A DNA stretch of 11,904 nt, from the NCBI GenBank assembly GCA_019313725.1, contig JAFDAT010000062.1, positions 1 to 11,904 on the forward strand. Direction: 5' to 3'. The position numbers were made by a program, and so were the translations under genes. The notes under the pieces are model-generated. The model was not told where the DNA came from, did no database searches, and was given only the letters and a program-made list of their open reading frames with translations. This document shows, piece by piece, positions 1-7,501 of this stretch. This stretch comes from Deltaproteobacteria bacterium (GTDB lineage: Bacteria > Desulfobacterota > Desulfobacteria > Desulfobacterales > B30-G6). The stretch's first letter is position 1. Each line of letters opens with the position of its first letter.

Positions 1-268
1 CATAACACCATAAATAGATTCATCCAGTGTAAAACTCCCAATCGGATCAGGCCCCAGGCGTTTTTCCTTTTTGGAATTGGCCATGGAGCAGAAAGTGTAA
101 TCAAAATGATTGCCCCACGGAAAATGGCGGCTGTCCGCCCCCCCTTGCGGCTTTTTCCCATTCCCACTCTTCCGGCAGACGGAAAACCCAGCCTTTCTTT
201 TTATGCCGACGGGTCATCCATTTGCAGAATGCCCGGGCATCGTTCCAGGAAATTCCCAGGATGGGCCA
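1..268 (-). pseudogene. FGE/SUMF1-domain gene fragment, 5'-truncated and frameshifted
   Basis: Read on the minus strand, two adjacent frames together spell the middle of a formylglycine-generating-enzyme (sulfatase-modifying factor) domain. Frame one, codons from 266-268 down to about 140, gives WPILGISWNDARAFC and then RLPEEWEWEKAARG, the family's VSWxDAxxFCxW and RLPTEAEWExAARG signatures. Frame two, from codon 136-138 to the window edge, gives FPWGNHFDYTFCSMANSK and then GPDPIGSFTLDESIYGVM, which matches the segment just before the DxxGNVWEW motif. The switch falls in a run of seven G (138-144 as C on the plus strand). Six G would restore one continuous frame. Without a shift, frame one stops at 101-103. 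An in-frame TGA at 272-274 and AT-rich DNA beyond it remove the 5' half of the domain, and no start codon precedes the homology. The ATG at 82-84 is an internal Met. A decayed gene is most likely. A sequencing error explaining the extra G is possible but would not restore the 5' end. Confidence 0.75.
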
Positions 269-476
269 ACATCAATAAAATGAAATAAGAAATAATGAGA
301 AGAATGGGATGTGGTATCCATTTACGAGGCAGCATTCTGTATCCCCAAATCCTGATGTCTAAATATAATGAATCTGGCACCGAAATTCTATGAAAGTAGA
401 ATATAATTTAAAAAAATCGGCCCAAAATTTTGTAGCGACATAGCGGCTTTGCATAACAACGTGGTACACGCTGTTA
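269..476. other. intergenic, no gene seen
   Basis: About 200 AT-rich bases lie between the FGE fragment and the stop of the large lipoprotein gene. All three minus frames are broken by stops and show no continuation of the FGE domain. A T-rich run on the minus strand near 410-420 has no convincing GC stem before it, so I do not call a terminator for the lipoprotein gene. That gene ends in tandem TAA stops (474-479). Confidence 0.5.
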
Positions 477-2561
477 TTACTTGGTAATCACCAGATCCTG
501 TACCTGGATATCACCTATCTCGAAATCGGCAATCAACTTTCCAATGGACATGTCCTCGAACACACTCACGACTGTGGCCACCCCCAGTTCCCTGGTGTCA
601 CTGCCCAGCACCTTTCCAGTGACAGGATGCTTGATTACTTCTCCCTGCTTGAAAACAATGAAGCGCATCTCTTTTTTGATGCGCTTGAAACTGCCGAAAT
701 CCGCATAAATTTCATTCCCCTTGACCTGGATCACCATGCCTTCTATCAGGGGGAAGCTATGTTTCAGCTTCAAGGCCAGACCGTTCGTCAGATATTGGAT
801 CTGGGGAACCGACTTGTCCTGACCGAAAACATCCTTGGCTTCCATAATCGAGGATGATTCCGTATTGATGAGACGGGCATATATTTCGATAGTGTCCTGG
901 GTCTCGTGTACCGTCCCCATGAGAATGCTTTCAGCGGCCACCAGTTTGCCGACCCTGATCGCTGTTTTTTTGTCTACCAGGTCAGTTTGGCTCAATTTCT
1001 GTTCCTTCAGGACGGCCTCGAGTTCGTCACCCCTGGTCACTATGTTAAACCTTTCCTGATCCACAAAAGCGTTGATGAGGTTGTCGTAGACCAGTTCACC
1101 GGCGATTCCCGCCTGCCCTTTAATTTCGAAGGGGAGAATGGCCAGGCTCATGCGGGACCCCATCTGCTGCACCTTGGGAACCTGGTGGTTGACCATGGCT
1201 GTTTTCGAGGTAGTGTTTCCCTTTATATCCGTCACCTCGATGGTGATGGCGTTCGCTCCTTCCTGCAGTTCCATGAGTTGATTGAAGTAGACCGACCTTC
1301 CCGGGATAATCAACAGGGGGGCGCCGTTGATGGTGACCGATTCAATTGCATAGGTTCCGGTTGCCGTACCGTCCACATAAAGGGTATCGTAATAAACGGT
1401 CTGCTCCTTGGTAAGGTCCTTGAAGTTGAGCCGGAAGGCAGCCTTGGCCGCTGCATACAGGATTCCCGTCGTGTAGGAAGATGCTGAGCTTCCCGAAAAT
1501 GCCAACAGGACGGTTTCCTGGCCATTCGGTGCGTCCAGGAAACGGTTGTGGGGGTGACGTTGGATGAGGGCCAGCTGCGGGACGTACGTGAGGTTCAGTT
1601 CACCGGTTGTGATGTTGCCCACCGTATCGGTTGCCGCCAGCATGATTTTATTTTCACCTTCTTCAAGTTTGATGTTCAAGGCGAAGGAGACTTCTTTTTC
1701 CTTGTTAAAGCTGAGAACCTGATCGTTGATCTTCAACTCGGTGATACCGGTGGCGTCGGCAAGGGCACCGTTCAAGGCAATGGTTTCTGCCCCTACCGCG
1801 TCACCATCGGCTATATTTTTAAACTGCAACGCCGGGCCTTCGAAATCTCCGTATACCTTTACGGTTTTTTGGGTTACCTTGCCCAGCAGGTCGGCGGAAC
1901 GGATGCTGATTTCGTTTAAACCTTTCTTGAGCTTGATCTCTCTGGTAAAGGGGATTGTTTTTGCGGAAAGCTCTATGAATTCAGGTATTTCATTTATCGT
2001 AATGTTGCGGGCATAAAAATCGTCATTGACTTCCCCCTTGAATTCGAAGTTGAAGCGGTTGGATACATGTTGCCTGGATGCCGGGTCCAGAGAGATGGAA
2101 GGTGCGGCTTTGTCCGCCCTGGAAATTTCCAGTTTTTTCTTACGTACCAGATTCAGATAGTGTTTGGTCTTGCCGGTGTCTACCATACCAAGGGATGTCT
2201 CAAGCTCATTTTCGGCCTGGTCATAATTCGCTTGATGAAAGTAAATCACACCGAGTTCGCGGTGGGGGAAATAATCGACAAAATGCATTCCATAGGTTCG
2301 GGCCATGCGCTGGTCGGCATTCCTCTGCTTAATGGCTTCCTTGAGATCGCTCGCAGCTTCTTCCCAGAACTCCCCCTCGGCAAAAGAAAGCCCCCTTTCA
2401 TAATAGTTCCACCAGCGGTGCCTGAATGACCCCTGAACCGTGCCGTATTCCTTGCCGTCCTTAATTTTGACCTGAACATTCTGCTGTACGGCACAGCTTA
2501 GGAACAGAATCAAAGATACGAGAATTGAAACAAGAATTGCTGTTTTTATATAAGAATTCAT
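477..2561 (-). CDS. lipoprotein with TPR-like, Ig-like, CsgG/TolB-like and FlgT-C-like segments
   Basis: This is a 694-aa predicted lipoprotein. Residues 1-22 form a hydrophobic signal peptide ending in LFLSC, with Cys23 as the lipidation site. Residues 45-145 are helical and TPR-like (YYERGLSFAEGEFWEEAASDLKEA, then an HRELGVIYFHQANYDQAENELE repeat in the same register). Three beta-sandwich modules follow (about 155-240, 240-326 and 375-458), each with the LxEGxNxIxIxxTDxxGN-type ending of bacterial Ig/cadherin-like domains. Residues 470-595 resemble CsgG/TolB-like outer-membrane lipoprotein domains: LAILPFEI, then RFNIVTRGDELEAVLKEQKL and a GKLVAAESILMG segment. Residues 603-680 resemble the C-terminal domain of flagellar assembly protein FlgT (IEGMVIQV, YADFG, HPVTGKVLG). 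It probably sits on the periplasmic face of the outer membrane as a structural or assembly factor; the substrate is unknown. No flagellar or curli gene is nearby. A terminator upstream and a promoter-like region separate it from the SPOR gene. The start is fixed by the lipobox; no clear Shine-Dalgarno precedes it. Confidence 0.85.
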   Translation of the reverse strand: MNSYIKTAILVSILVSLILFLSCAVQQNVQVKIKDGKEYGTVQGSFRHRWWNYYERGLSFAEGEFWEEAASDLKEAIKQRNADQRMARTYGMHFVDYFPHRELGVIYFHQANYDQAENELETSLGMVDTGKTKHYLNLVRKKKLEISRADKAAPSISLDPASRQHVSNRFNFEFKGEVNDDFYARNITINEIPEFIELSAKTIPFTREIKLKKGLNEISIRSADLLGKVTQKTVKVYGDFEGPALQFKNIADGDAVGAETIALNGALADATGITELKINDQVLSFNKEKEVSFALNIKLEEGENKIMLAATDTVGNITTGELNLTYVPQLALIQRHPHNRFLDAPNGQETVLLAFSGSSASSYTTGILYAAAKAAFRLNFKDLTKEQTVYYDTLYVDGTATGTYAIESVTINGAPLLIIPGRSVYFNQLMELQEGANAITIEVTDIKGNTTSKTAMVNHQVPKVQQMGSRMSLAILPFEIKGQAGIAGELVYDNLINAFVDQERFNIVTRGDELEAVLKEQKLSQTDLVDKKTAIRVGKLVAAESILMGTVHETQDTIEIYARLINTESSSIMEAKDVFGQDKSVPQIQYLTNGLALKLKHSFPLIEGMVIQVKGNEIYADFGSFKRIKKEMRFIVFKQGEVIKHPVTGKVLGSDTRELGVATVVSVFEDMSIGKLIADFEIGDIQVQDLVITK

Positions 2562-2591
2562 AAGTTACACTACTGTAAGCTCTAAATTTTC

Positions 2592-2608
2592 AGGTCATTT
2601 TTTGACCT
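2592..2608. promoter_or_regulatory. palindrome AGGTCA-N5-TGACCT, possible operator
   Basis: A perfect 6-bp inverted repeat with a 5-bp T-tract spacer lies 31 bp upstream of the lipoprotein start and just downstream of the predicted promoter. The position fits repressor binding or a small RNA hairpin in the leader. The cognate regulator is unknown. Confidence 0.4.
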
Positions 2609-2620
2609 TGGTGAAATTAA

Positions 2621-2648
2621 TTTATATTATGTATTGAATTAAATTCAA
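2621..2648 (-). promoter_or_regulatory. candidate sigma70 promoter of the lipoprotein gene
   Basis: On the minus strand TTGAAT (2643-2648) and TATAAA (2621-2626) are separated by 16 bp in very AT-rich DNA. Transcription would start near 2614 and read through the AGGTCA palindrome before the gene. The -10 box matches the consensus at five of six positions and the -35 box at four of six. AT-rich DNA produces such matches by chance, so this is tentative. Confidence 0.4.
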
Positions 2649-2734
2649 GAAAAAATGTGTGTGATTGTGTAATAAATTTCACAATATAATTATGTTGGCA
2701 ATCTACATGGTAGCGTTTTCTTTTATTCCAGCAT

Positions 2735-2760
2735 TAAAAACCGGGTCCTCTGGCCCCGGG
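2735..2760 (-). terminator. rho-independent terminator after the SPOR gene
   Basis: On the minus strand CCGGG pairs with CCCGG. One G-A mismatch and a CC/GG step close onto an AGA loop, and TTTTTA follows directly. It begins about 24 bases after the SPOR-gene stop, so it should end the transcript coming from the PBP and SPOR genes and isolate the lipoprotein gene. Confidence 0.75.
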
Positions 2761-2783
2761 TATCTACAATCGGAGGCAGGTTG

Positions 2784-4241
2784 TCAGGGCTGCTGGTAGT
2801 TGGCCACGTAAAAGTCATCGATGATGCCTTTGGCCTTGAGGGCTTCGCCGTGGGCGCGGGCGGCGTCTTTGGTGGGAAAATGGGAAATACGCACCTGAAA
2901 CCAGTTGGATTTAGTGCTTCTGGCCTCGGTGTAGTAGGCGTCCAGGCCCATACTTTTCAGTGTTGACACGAATTTTTCGGCGTGTTCGACCTTGAGGTAG
3001 GCGGCAACCTGCAGGGTGAAAGGGTCGGTAATGACGATTTCGACCGGTTGTTCCGGTTCCGGGGGGGCCGTTTCCCGGGATGAAATCAGGTGCCCGGCAG
3101 TATTGATCACCAGGACAATCAGGCCGGTGCCGGCAAGACCGACGACGGACCACTTTAAAAAGGGGCGTGTATTCTTATGGTTTTTCAGGCGGTAGTAAAG
3201 GGCCGCATAAGCTTTTCCCGCTGTGAGCAAGGCCTCACTGACGGCGGCCGTCAATGCAGATGCGCCGCCGGCCAACGCCCGTAGGGATGCTCCAATACGC
3301 TCTGATTTTTTGGAAACCGTCGGCACTGCCGGCAGAGACACCGGTGGGACAAAACCCTCCCGCATTTTTCTGAGGGTGGTTTCATCGAGTCTTGACAGAA
3401 GTTTCCCGGCTTCTTTATAAGCACGCGATGTCCGGTCACTTGCCGAGGATCGGTGCATACAGACCGCAATGCCTCTGAGCAGCCAGGTTTTTTTCCTGTC
3501 GGCCCTGAAGGCTGTGAGGTAGGCCTGCAGGGCCCAGCGATCTGCCCTGCGTTCATTTTGGAAACTGACGGCGATGTCATCGATGATCCTGCGGTCATCG
3601 GGTGTGTCGTCTTCAATGATACGCCGGTAGGTTTTAAGCGCAGGGTAATCACTACGTTCCGATAGAAGGCAGGCACGGGCGAGCAACCGTTGAAGATTTT
3701 TGTTTTCCGGCTGGGCGTTTCCGATTTTAAAGGCCAGTTCGTCATGTTCACGCAGGCGTTGTTCCGGCATGTCGGCTTTCTGCAGCCACATTTCGCTCAC
3801 TTCTTCATCCTCCGGATGTCTGTGCAGATAGGTCAGGATGAAGCCGTCTGCAGCCGGGTCTATCATCTGCTGCGCCAGGTAAAAGCGTGCCATGCGGGCC
3901 GGCAGTTGCCTGGATTTTTCTTCCCTGGCAACCGGCGATATCAGGAAACTGTCGAAAATGGAGGCCGCCTTTTTAAACAATTTTTCAGACTGTCGGAAAT
4001 TCCCGGCTCTCTCCCATATACCGGCTTCACGCATCAGGCGGTTTATCCAGTGCATGCCAAGAGCATTGCCGAACCAGCCGCCGAGAAAAAAGAGGACTAA
4101 AAAACTCACCAAAACACCCCAAAAGGCAGTGGACAGGCCCAGTTGTCCGCCGAGGACGGGGAAGCCGATAATTACCAGCAGGCTCCCTGCCAGCAGACTG
4201 GCCCAGAGTCGAACGGTGTAGTGGCGTAAGAAGTGGATCAT
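2784..4241 (-). CDS. membrane protein with TPR-like region and C-terminal SPOR domain
   Basis: This is a 485-aa protein with hydrophobic segments at about 12-31, 37-58 and 362-381. With the N-terminus inside, two N-terminal helices place residues 65-360 in the cytoplasm, and the third helix carries a Pro/Glu-rich linker and the C-terminal domain into the periplasm. Residues 75-300 are helical and TPR-like (AGNFRQSEKLFKKAASIF and similar pairs). Residues 406-482 are a SPOR domain (DPFTLQVAAYLKVEHAEKF, then NWFQVRISHFPTKDAARAHGEALK); this family binds glycan strands stripped of stem peptides at division sites and elsewhere. The gene starts 90 bases after the PBP gene ends and is followed by a terminator, so the two are probably cotranscribed. 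That suggests a role in coupling peptidoglycan synthesis to a cytoplasmic partner. A GGTG 8 bases before the ATG may serve as ribosome binding site. The exact partner is unknown. Confidence 0.85.
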   Translation of the reverse strand: MIHFLRHYTVRLWASLLAGSLLVIIGFPVLGGQLGLSTAFWGVLVSFLVLFFLGGWFGNALGMHWINRLMREAGIWERAGNFRQSEKLFKKAASIFDSFLISPVAREEKSRQLPARMARFYLAQQMIDPAADGFILTYLHRHPEDEEVSEMWLQKADMPEQRLREHDELAFKIGNAQPENKNLQRLLARACLLSERSDYPALKTYRRIIEDDTPDDRRIIDDIAVSFQNERRADRWALQAYLTAFRADRKKTWLLRGIAVCMHRSSASDRTSRAYKEAGKLLSRLDETTLRKMREGFVPPVSLPAVPTVSKKSERIGASLRALAGGASALTAAVSEALLTAGKAYAALYYRLKNHKNTRPFLKWSVVGLAGTGLIVLVINTAGHLISSRETAPPEPEQPVEIVITDPFTLQVAAYLKVEHAEKFVSTLKSMGLDAYYTEARSTKSNWFQVRISHFPTKDAARAHGEALKAKGIIDDFYVANYQQP

Positions 4242-4331
4242 ACTTTTTTCACCGGTATAGATTCTTTCGATTCGTTTTGGCTATCCATTCTAAAAGAACT
4301 GCATGGAGCCGCAAGCGCGTTGCCTTAAATA

Positions 4332-6359
4332 TTAATGCAAATTCAAATCAATATGTTCACCTTCCAGTGTCTGCCCATTTCGCAGGACAACCTGTATGGG
4401 GTCTTTCGTATAGTAGCCGGCCGGTTGTCCGGTGCGCGGATTGACACTTTTAAGGCGTATGCCCGGGGGGATACCAAACTCCCGGGATGGTTCGTCAGCC
4501 AAGGTTTTCTTCATGAAATCCGTCCAGATGGGAACCGCCCCCCGTCCCCCGGTGATACCAATATTGCGGCTGTCCCGCAGGCCGACGTTCCTGTCGAAAC
4601 CCACCCACACGGAAGTACAAAGGGTGGGCGTGAATCCGGTAAACCAGGCGTCTTTGTACCGGTTCGTTGTGCCTGTCTTGCCTGCTGCCGGCAGGTTGAA
4701 ACCCAGGCGGCGGACAGCGGATCCGGTACCGGAATCCACGACACCGCGCATCATGTCCACCACCTGGTGCACAATCGCGGGGTCCAGCAATCTCTCTCCG
4801 CTTACTATTTTTTCTTCCAGGACCCTGCCGAAAGAATCTTCCACCCGCCAGATGAAAAATGGGTTGTGGCGGATGCCGCCCGTTGCGAAGGTGGCAAAAG
4901 CCGAAGCCATTTCCAACGGGCTGACACCCGATGTCCCCAGGGCCACGGAATAAACGGGTGAAAGCGGGCTTTTAATGCCGAAGCGTTTGGCTGTGGCGAT
5001 GACATCTTCCGGACCGGTTAACGCCACCAGTTGGGCTGCGATGGTGTTGATGGAAGAGAGAAAGGCCTGTTTCAATATTATGGGACCGTTGTATTCACGG
5101 GAAAAATTTTTCGGCTTCCAATCTGGTGCGCCGGCCACTGAAATCGTGACCGGCCTGTCGATGAGGACGGTGGCCGGATGCAGGTTTCGTTTTTCAAAAG
5201 CCGTGTAATAGAGAAACGGCTTGAAACCCGAACCCGGAAGGCGGTTGTTTTGAACGGCACGGTTGTATTCCGATTGTGAATAATTTCTGCCGCCCACCAA
5301 TGCTTTAACGGCACCGGAATTGGTCTGAATAGCGACGAGCGCCCCTTGAGGGAGCTGTTCCGTATCCAGCTCATGGGATTCCATCGCGTCACTCAGCCCC
5401 ATGGTGCGATCAAGTTTCTGCAGTCCTTCCTGGACGGATTGAGCGGCCCACGCCTGCATTTGGGAGTCCAGGGTCGTGGTCACCTTGAGGCCCCCGTGAA
5501 ATACGACCTCCGGGCCGTAGCGGTTTTCGAGGCGTTTGATCACCGTGTCGAGAAAATAGCTGCCCGTGCGTGCTCGTACAGGAAGAGGCTGGAGTTGAAG
5601 CTCGGTTTTTGAGGCGTTGTCGGCATCCTGTTGGGAAATGAAATTAACGGCCGCCATCCGCAACAGTACGATCCGCTGCCTTTTCTTGGCCCGGTCGAAA
5701 TGGAGATACGGATTGTAGCGCGTGGGCGATTTGGGAAGGCCGGCAAGCAGGGAAGATTCTTCCAGGTTGAGGTTCGATGCCGATTTGCCGAAAAAGGTCT
5801 GGGCGGCATTTTCGATCCCGTAAGCACCCACTCCGAAGGGGATCTGGTTGACATAGGCTTCCAGGATATCGTCTTTGCTGTACTGGGATTCAATCTGAAA
5901 GGCGATCATCAGCTCCTGGAGTTTTCGCATGTAGGAACGTCTGAAGCTGAAAAAGAGATTTTTTGCAAGCTGCTGGGTAATGGTCGAAGCCCCCTGGATT
6001 TTTCCCGGCACAAACAGGGTAATGGCCATGGCCTTGAGCGTTCTCAGTTTATCGATACCATGGTGATCAGGGAAACGGTGGTCTTCGGTGGCCAGGATAG
6101 CCCTGATAAAGTGGGGTGAAACACGGCTCAAGGGGATCGCCTCCCTGCCCCCCATCAGCATGATTCTTTCCCCGGTGGCGGCAAATATTTCAGTCGGTTC
6201 TGTTTCAATAATGCGGCTCAATGGCTCGGGGACCCGGGGCAGGTCCTTCACGATGTAAAAAAACATACCGGTGATGACAACGGCACCTGTACCGGCAACG
6301 GCTGCAGCCAGGTAAAATAAGGTTATCAGAGTACGTATTATTCGAGTTGTCGATATCAT
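4332..6359 (-). CDS. bifunctional penicillin-binding protein, PBP1A family
   Basis: This is a 675-aa class A PBP that polymerises lipid II and cross-links the glycan in the periplasm, anchored by an N-terminal helix (about 10-36). The glycosyltransferase domain (GT51) shows EDHRFPDHHG (92-101, catalytic Glu92), QGASTITQQLAKN (122-134) and RKLQE (145-149, second conserved Glu149). The transpeptidase domain shows the Ser377-Gly-Phe-Lys380 active-site tetrad, SIN at 436-438 and KTGT at 561-564, so all three beta-lactam-binding motifs are present. Length and domain order fit a complete PBP1A-type enzyme without the long OB-fold insert of enterobacterial PBP1A (inferred from the short stretch between domains). 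It lies 71 bases after the 303-aa membrane-protein gene and 90 bases before the SPOR gene, a likely transcription unit. No clear Shine-Dalgarno is seen before the ATG, but the basic N-terminus and membrane helix support the start. Confidence 0.95.
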   Translation of the reverse strand: MISTTRIIRTLITLFYLAAAVAGTGAVVITGMFFYIVKDLPRVPEPLSRIIETEPTEIFAATGERIMLMGGREAIPLSRVSPHFIRAILATEDHRFPDHHGIDKLRTLKAMAITLFVPGKIQGASTITQQLAKNLFFSFRRSYMRKLQELMIAFQIESQYSKDDILEAYVNQIPFGVGAYGIENAAQTFFGKSASNLNLEESSLLAGLPKSPTRYNPYLHFDRAKKRQRIVLLRMAAVNFISQQDADNASKTELQLQPLPVRARTGSYFLDTVIKRLENRYGPEVVFHGGLKVTTTLDSQMQAWAAQSVQEGLQKLDRTMGLSDAMESHELDTEQLPQGALVAIQTNSGAVKALVGGRNYSQSEYNRAVQNNRLPGSGFKPFLYYTAFEKRNLHPATVLIDRPVTISVAGAPDWKPKNFSREYNGPIILKQAFLSSINTIAAQLVALTGPEDVIATAKRFGIKSPLSPVYSVALGTSGVSPLEMASAFATFATGGIRHNPFFIWRVEDSFGRVLEEKIVSGERLLDPAIVHQVVDMMRGVVDSGTGSAVRRLGFNLPAAGKTGTTNRYKDAWFTGFTPTLCTSVWVGFDRNVGLRDSRNIGITGGRGAVPIWTDFMKKTLADEPSREFGIPPGIRLKSVNPRTGQPAGYYTKDPIQVVLRNGQTLEGEHIDLNLH

Positions 6360-6391
6360 AATTGTTGAATAGGGGTTTAGTATCTATTTAT

Positions 6392-6419
6392 TTCTGACTT
6401 CTGACTTCTGACGACCGAC
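6392..6419. repeat. heptamer repeat TTCTGAC x3 plus a degenerate copy
   Basis: Three exact head-to-tail copies of TTCTGAC (6392-6412) and a related GACCGAC fill part of the 71-base gap between the 303-aa gene and the PBP gene. It belongs with the other heptamer-based arrays in this window, but the unit differs. Confidence 0.7.
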
Positions 6420-6430
6420 CACCAGCCCTT

Positions 6431-7342
6431 CTACATCCCTTCATGCTTGCGTCGCATAGGTTTCCGACCTTCCAGCTTGGTCCGCAGCCGCTGGACAGCG
6501 TGTTCTTGTCCGTTCATCAGGATGACGATGCGGTGCGTGGCATTTTCAATCTCAAAACCCAATTCGATAAAGCCCGACAAGGCCCCACCTGATATGCCGA
6601 CCCTTGTGATATGACCGGGATAGCGCAGCAACTGATCGGGTTGAGATATGGTGTCCCTCCTGACAGCTTCGCCGAGGCTGTCAAGTGCCTGGAAAAACAG
6701 ATCCGCAGGGTATATCCGGTTTTTAAACTGGGGCAGGTTCTCCAGGGTTTCGTCCATTTTAACCTGGCTTTCTCCCATGCCGTATAGCAGGCGGGGGGAA
6801 ATGGTCAGCTGTGTCAAAACCCGGTTCTCCGTGTCGAGAATGTATATGTTGAGACCGTCACCATCTTTTTCAAAATATGTCCGGTCCCAATTTTTCTGGT
6901 TGATGAGTTTCAGTAGATCGAACGGAGGGATTATTTTTTCAGCGGTTTCCGGTTTCAGCTGGAGATACAATCGGCGGAAGTGGTCCGGGGCGATCATGAC
7001 CCATTGATCCGTCAGGATGGTGGCGGCAATTTCTTTAAAGCTTTTTGCCTGTCGGGTTTCCTGCTGAGAGGCCTGCCGATCGGAGACGATCTGTTCAAGG
7101 AATTTCCGGGCGGTTCGGGTTTGCCGGCCGGTTTCCCAGATAGTGCCGGACTCTGGACGCCTGCCGTTGGTCGACACCAGGAATGAACCAACCGTCTGTT
7201 CCAACCAGTCAAAACGTAATTCGGAAATGAGCAGTGCTGAAATGAAAAGGCAGAGCAAAAGGGGGCGGATGGCAAACATCCTCTTGACCCATTCGTTGAT
7301 AGTTCCAGGTTCGGCCCAATGGTATTTTTTTATTTCAGTCAT
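6431..7342 (-). CDS. single-pass membrane protein of unknown function
   Basis: This is a 303-aa protein I do not recognise. Residues 1-22 are polar with basic residues, and 23-41 form one hydrophobic helix (IRPLLLCLFISALLISEL). The remaining 260 residues are predicted to be periplasmic. Residues 65-105 are charged and helical, possibly a coiled coil (ARKFLEQIVSDRQASQQETRQAK). Residues 110-260 mix alpha and beta, including LNIYILDTENRVLTQLTISPRLL, which could be a small sensor-like sheet; that is inference only. The C-terminus is strongly basic (RKPMRRKHEG). The gene lies 71 bases upstream of the PBP gene on the same strand, so an accessory role in peptidoglycan synthesis is plausible but unsupported by any motif. 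No Shine-Dalgarno is evident, and the ATG is chosen because the membrane helix follows it directly. A 6-bp inverted repeat, GTTTAT...ATAAAC (7351-7375), lies just upstream. Confidence 0.75.
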   Translation of the reverse strand: MTEIKKYHWAEPGTINEWVKRMFAIRPLLLCLFISALLISELRFDWLEQTVGSFLVSTNGRRPESGTIWETGRQTRTARKFLEQIVSDRQASQQETRQAKSFKEIAATILTDQWVMIAPDHFRRLYLQLKPETAEKIIPPFDLLKLINQKNWDRTYFEKDGDGLNIYILDTENRVLTQLTISPRLLYGMGESQVKMDETLENLPQFKNRIYPADLFFQALDSLGEAVRRDTISQPDQLLRYPGHITRVGISGGALSGFIELGFEIENATHRIVILMNGQEHAVQRLRTKLEGRKPMRRKHEGM

Positions 7343-7454
7343 TTCTGCACGTTTATAATGTCATCACCGATAAACCAGTATAGGTCATATCCCATAGCCT
7401 ATCATGAAGAAAAAAATACATAATAATTTTTTTCAATATCCAAACAATGAATAC

Positions 7455-7485
7455 TTTCGTGCTTTTTTACTTTCGTGTTTTCGTG
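7455..7485. repeat. TTTCGTG repeat, three copies
   Basis: TTTCGTG occurs at 7455-7461, 7471-7477 and 7479-7485 in the 159-base gap between the PP-loop gene and the 303-aa gene. Spacing is irregular. The rest of the gap is AT-rich, with no terminator or small gene that I can support. Confidence 0.55.
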
Positions 7486-7501
7486 ATTGTTTTTTAAGAA
7501 A

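Noticed and set aside
1..84. A new gene starting with the ATG at 82-84 and running off the left edge
   Set aside because: The same frame carries FGE-domain sequence upstream of this Met (FPWGNHFDYTFCS), so it is an internal residue of the broken gene. No ribosome binding site is present.
106..288. Plus-strand open frame of 60 codons
   Set aside because: It is the reverse of the FGE fragment and has no ribosome binding site or domain.
375..391. Sigma54-like TGGCAC box
   Set aside because: The -12 half does not match TTGCA at the required spacing.
400..476. Terminator for the lipoprotein gene
   Set aside because: A T-run exists but no stable stem directly precedes it.
906..1487. 193-codon plus-strand open frame
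   Set aside because: It lies wholly inside the lipoprotein gene, whose domains are clear; it is a composition shadow.
2655..2685. CRP-like half sites TGTG and CACA
   Set aside because: They are separated by 10 bp instead of 8 and the flanks do not fit the consensus.
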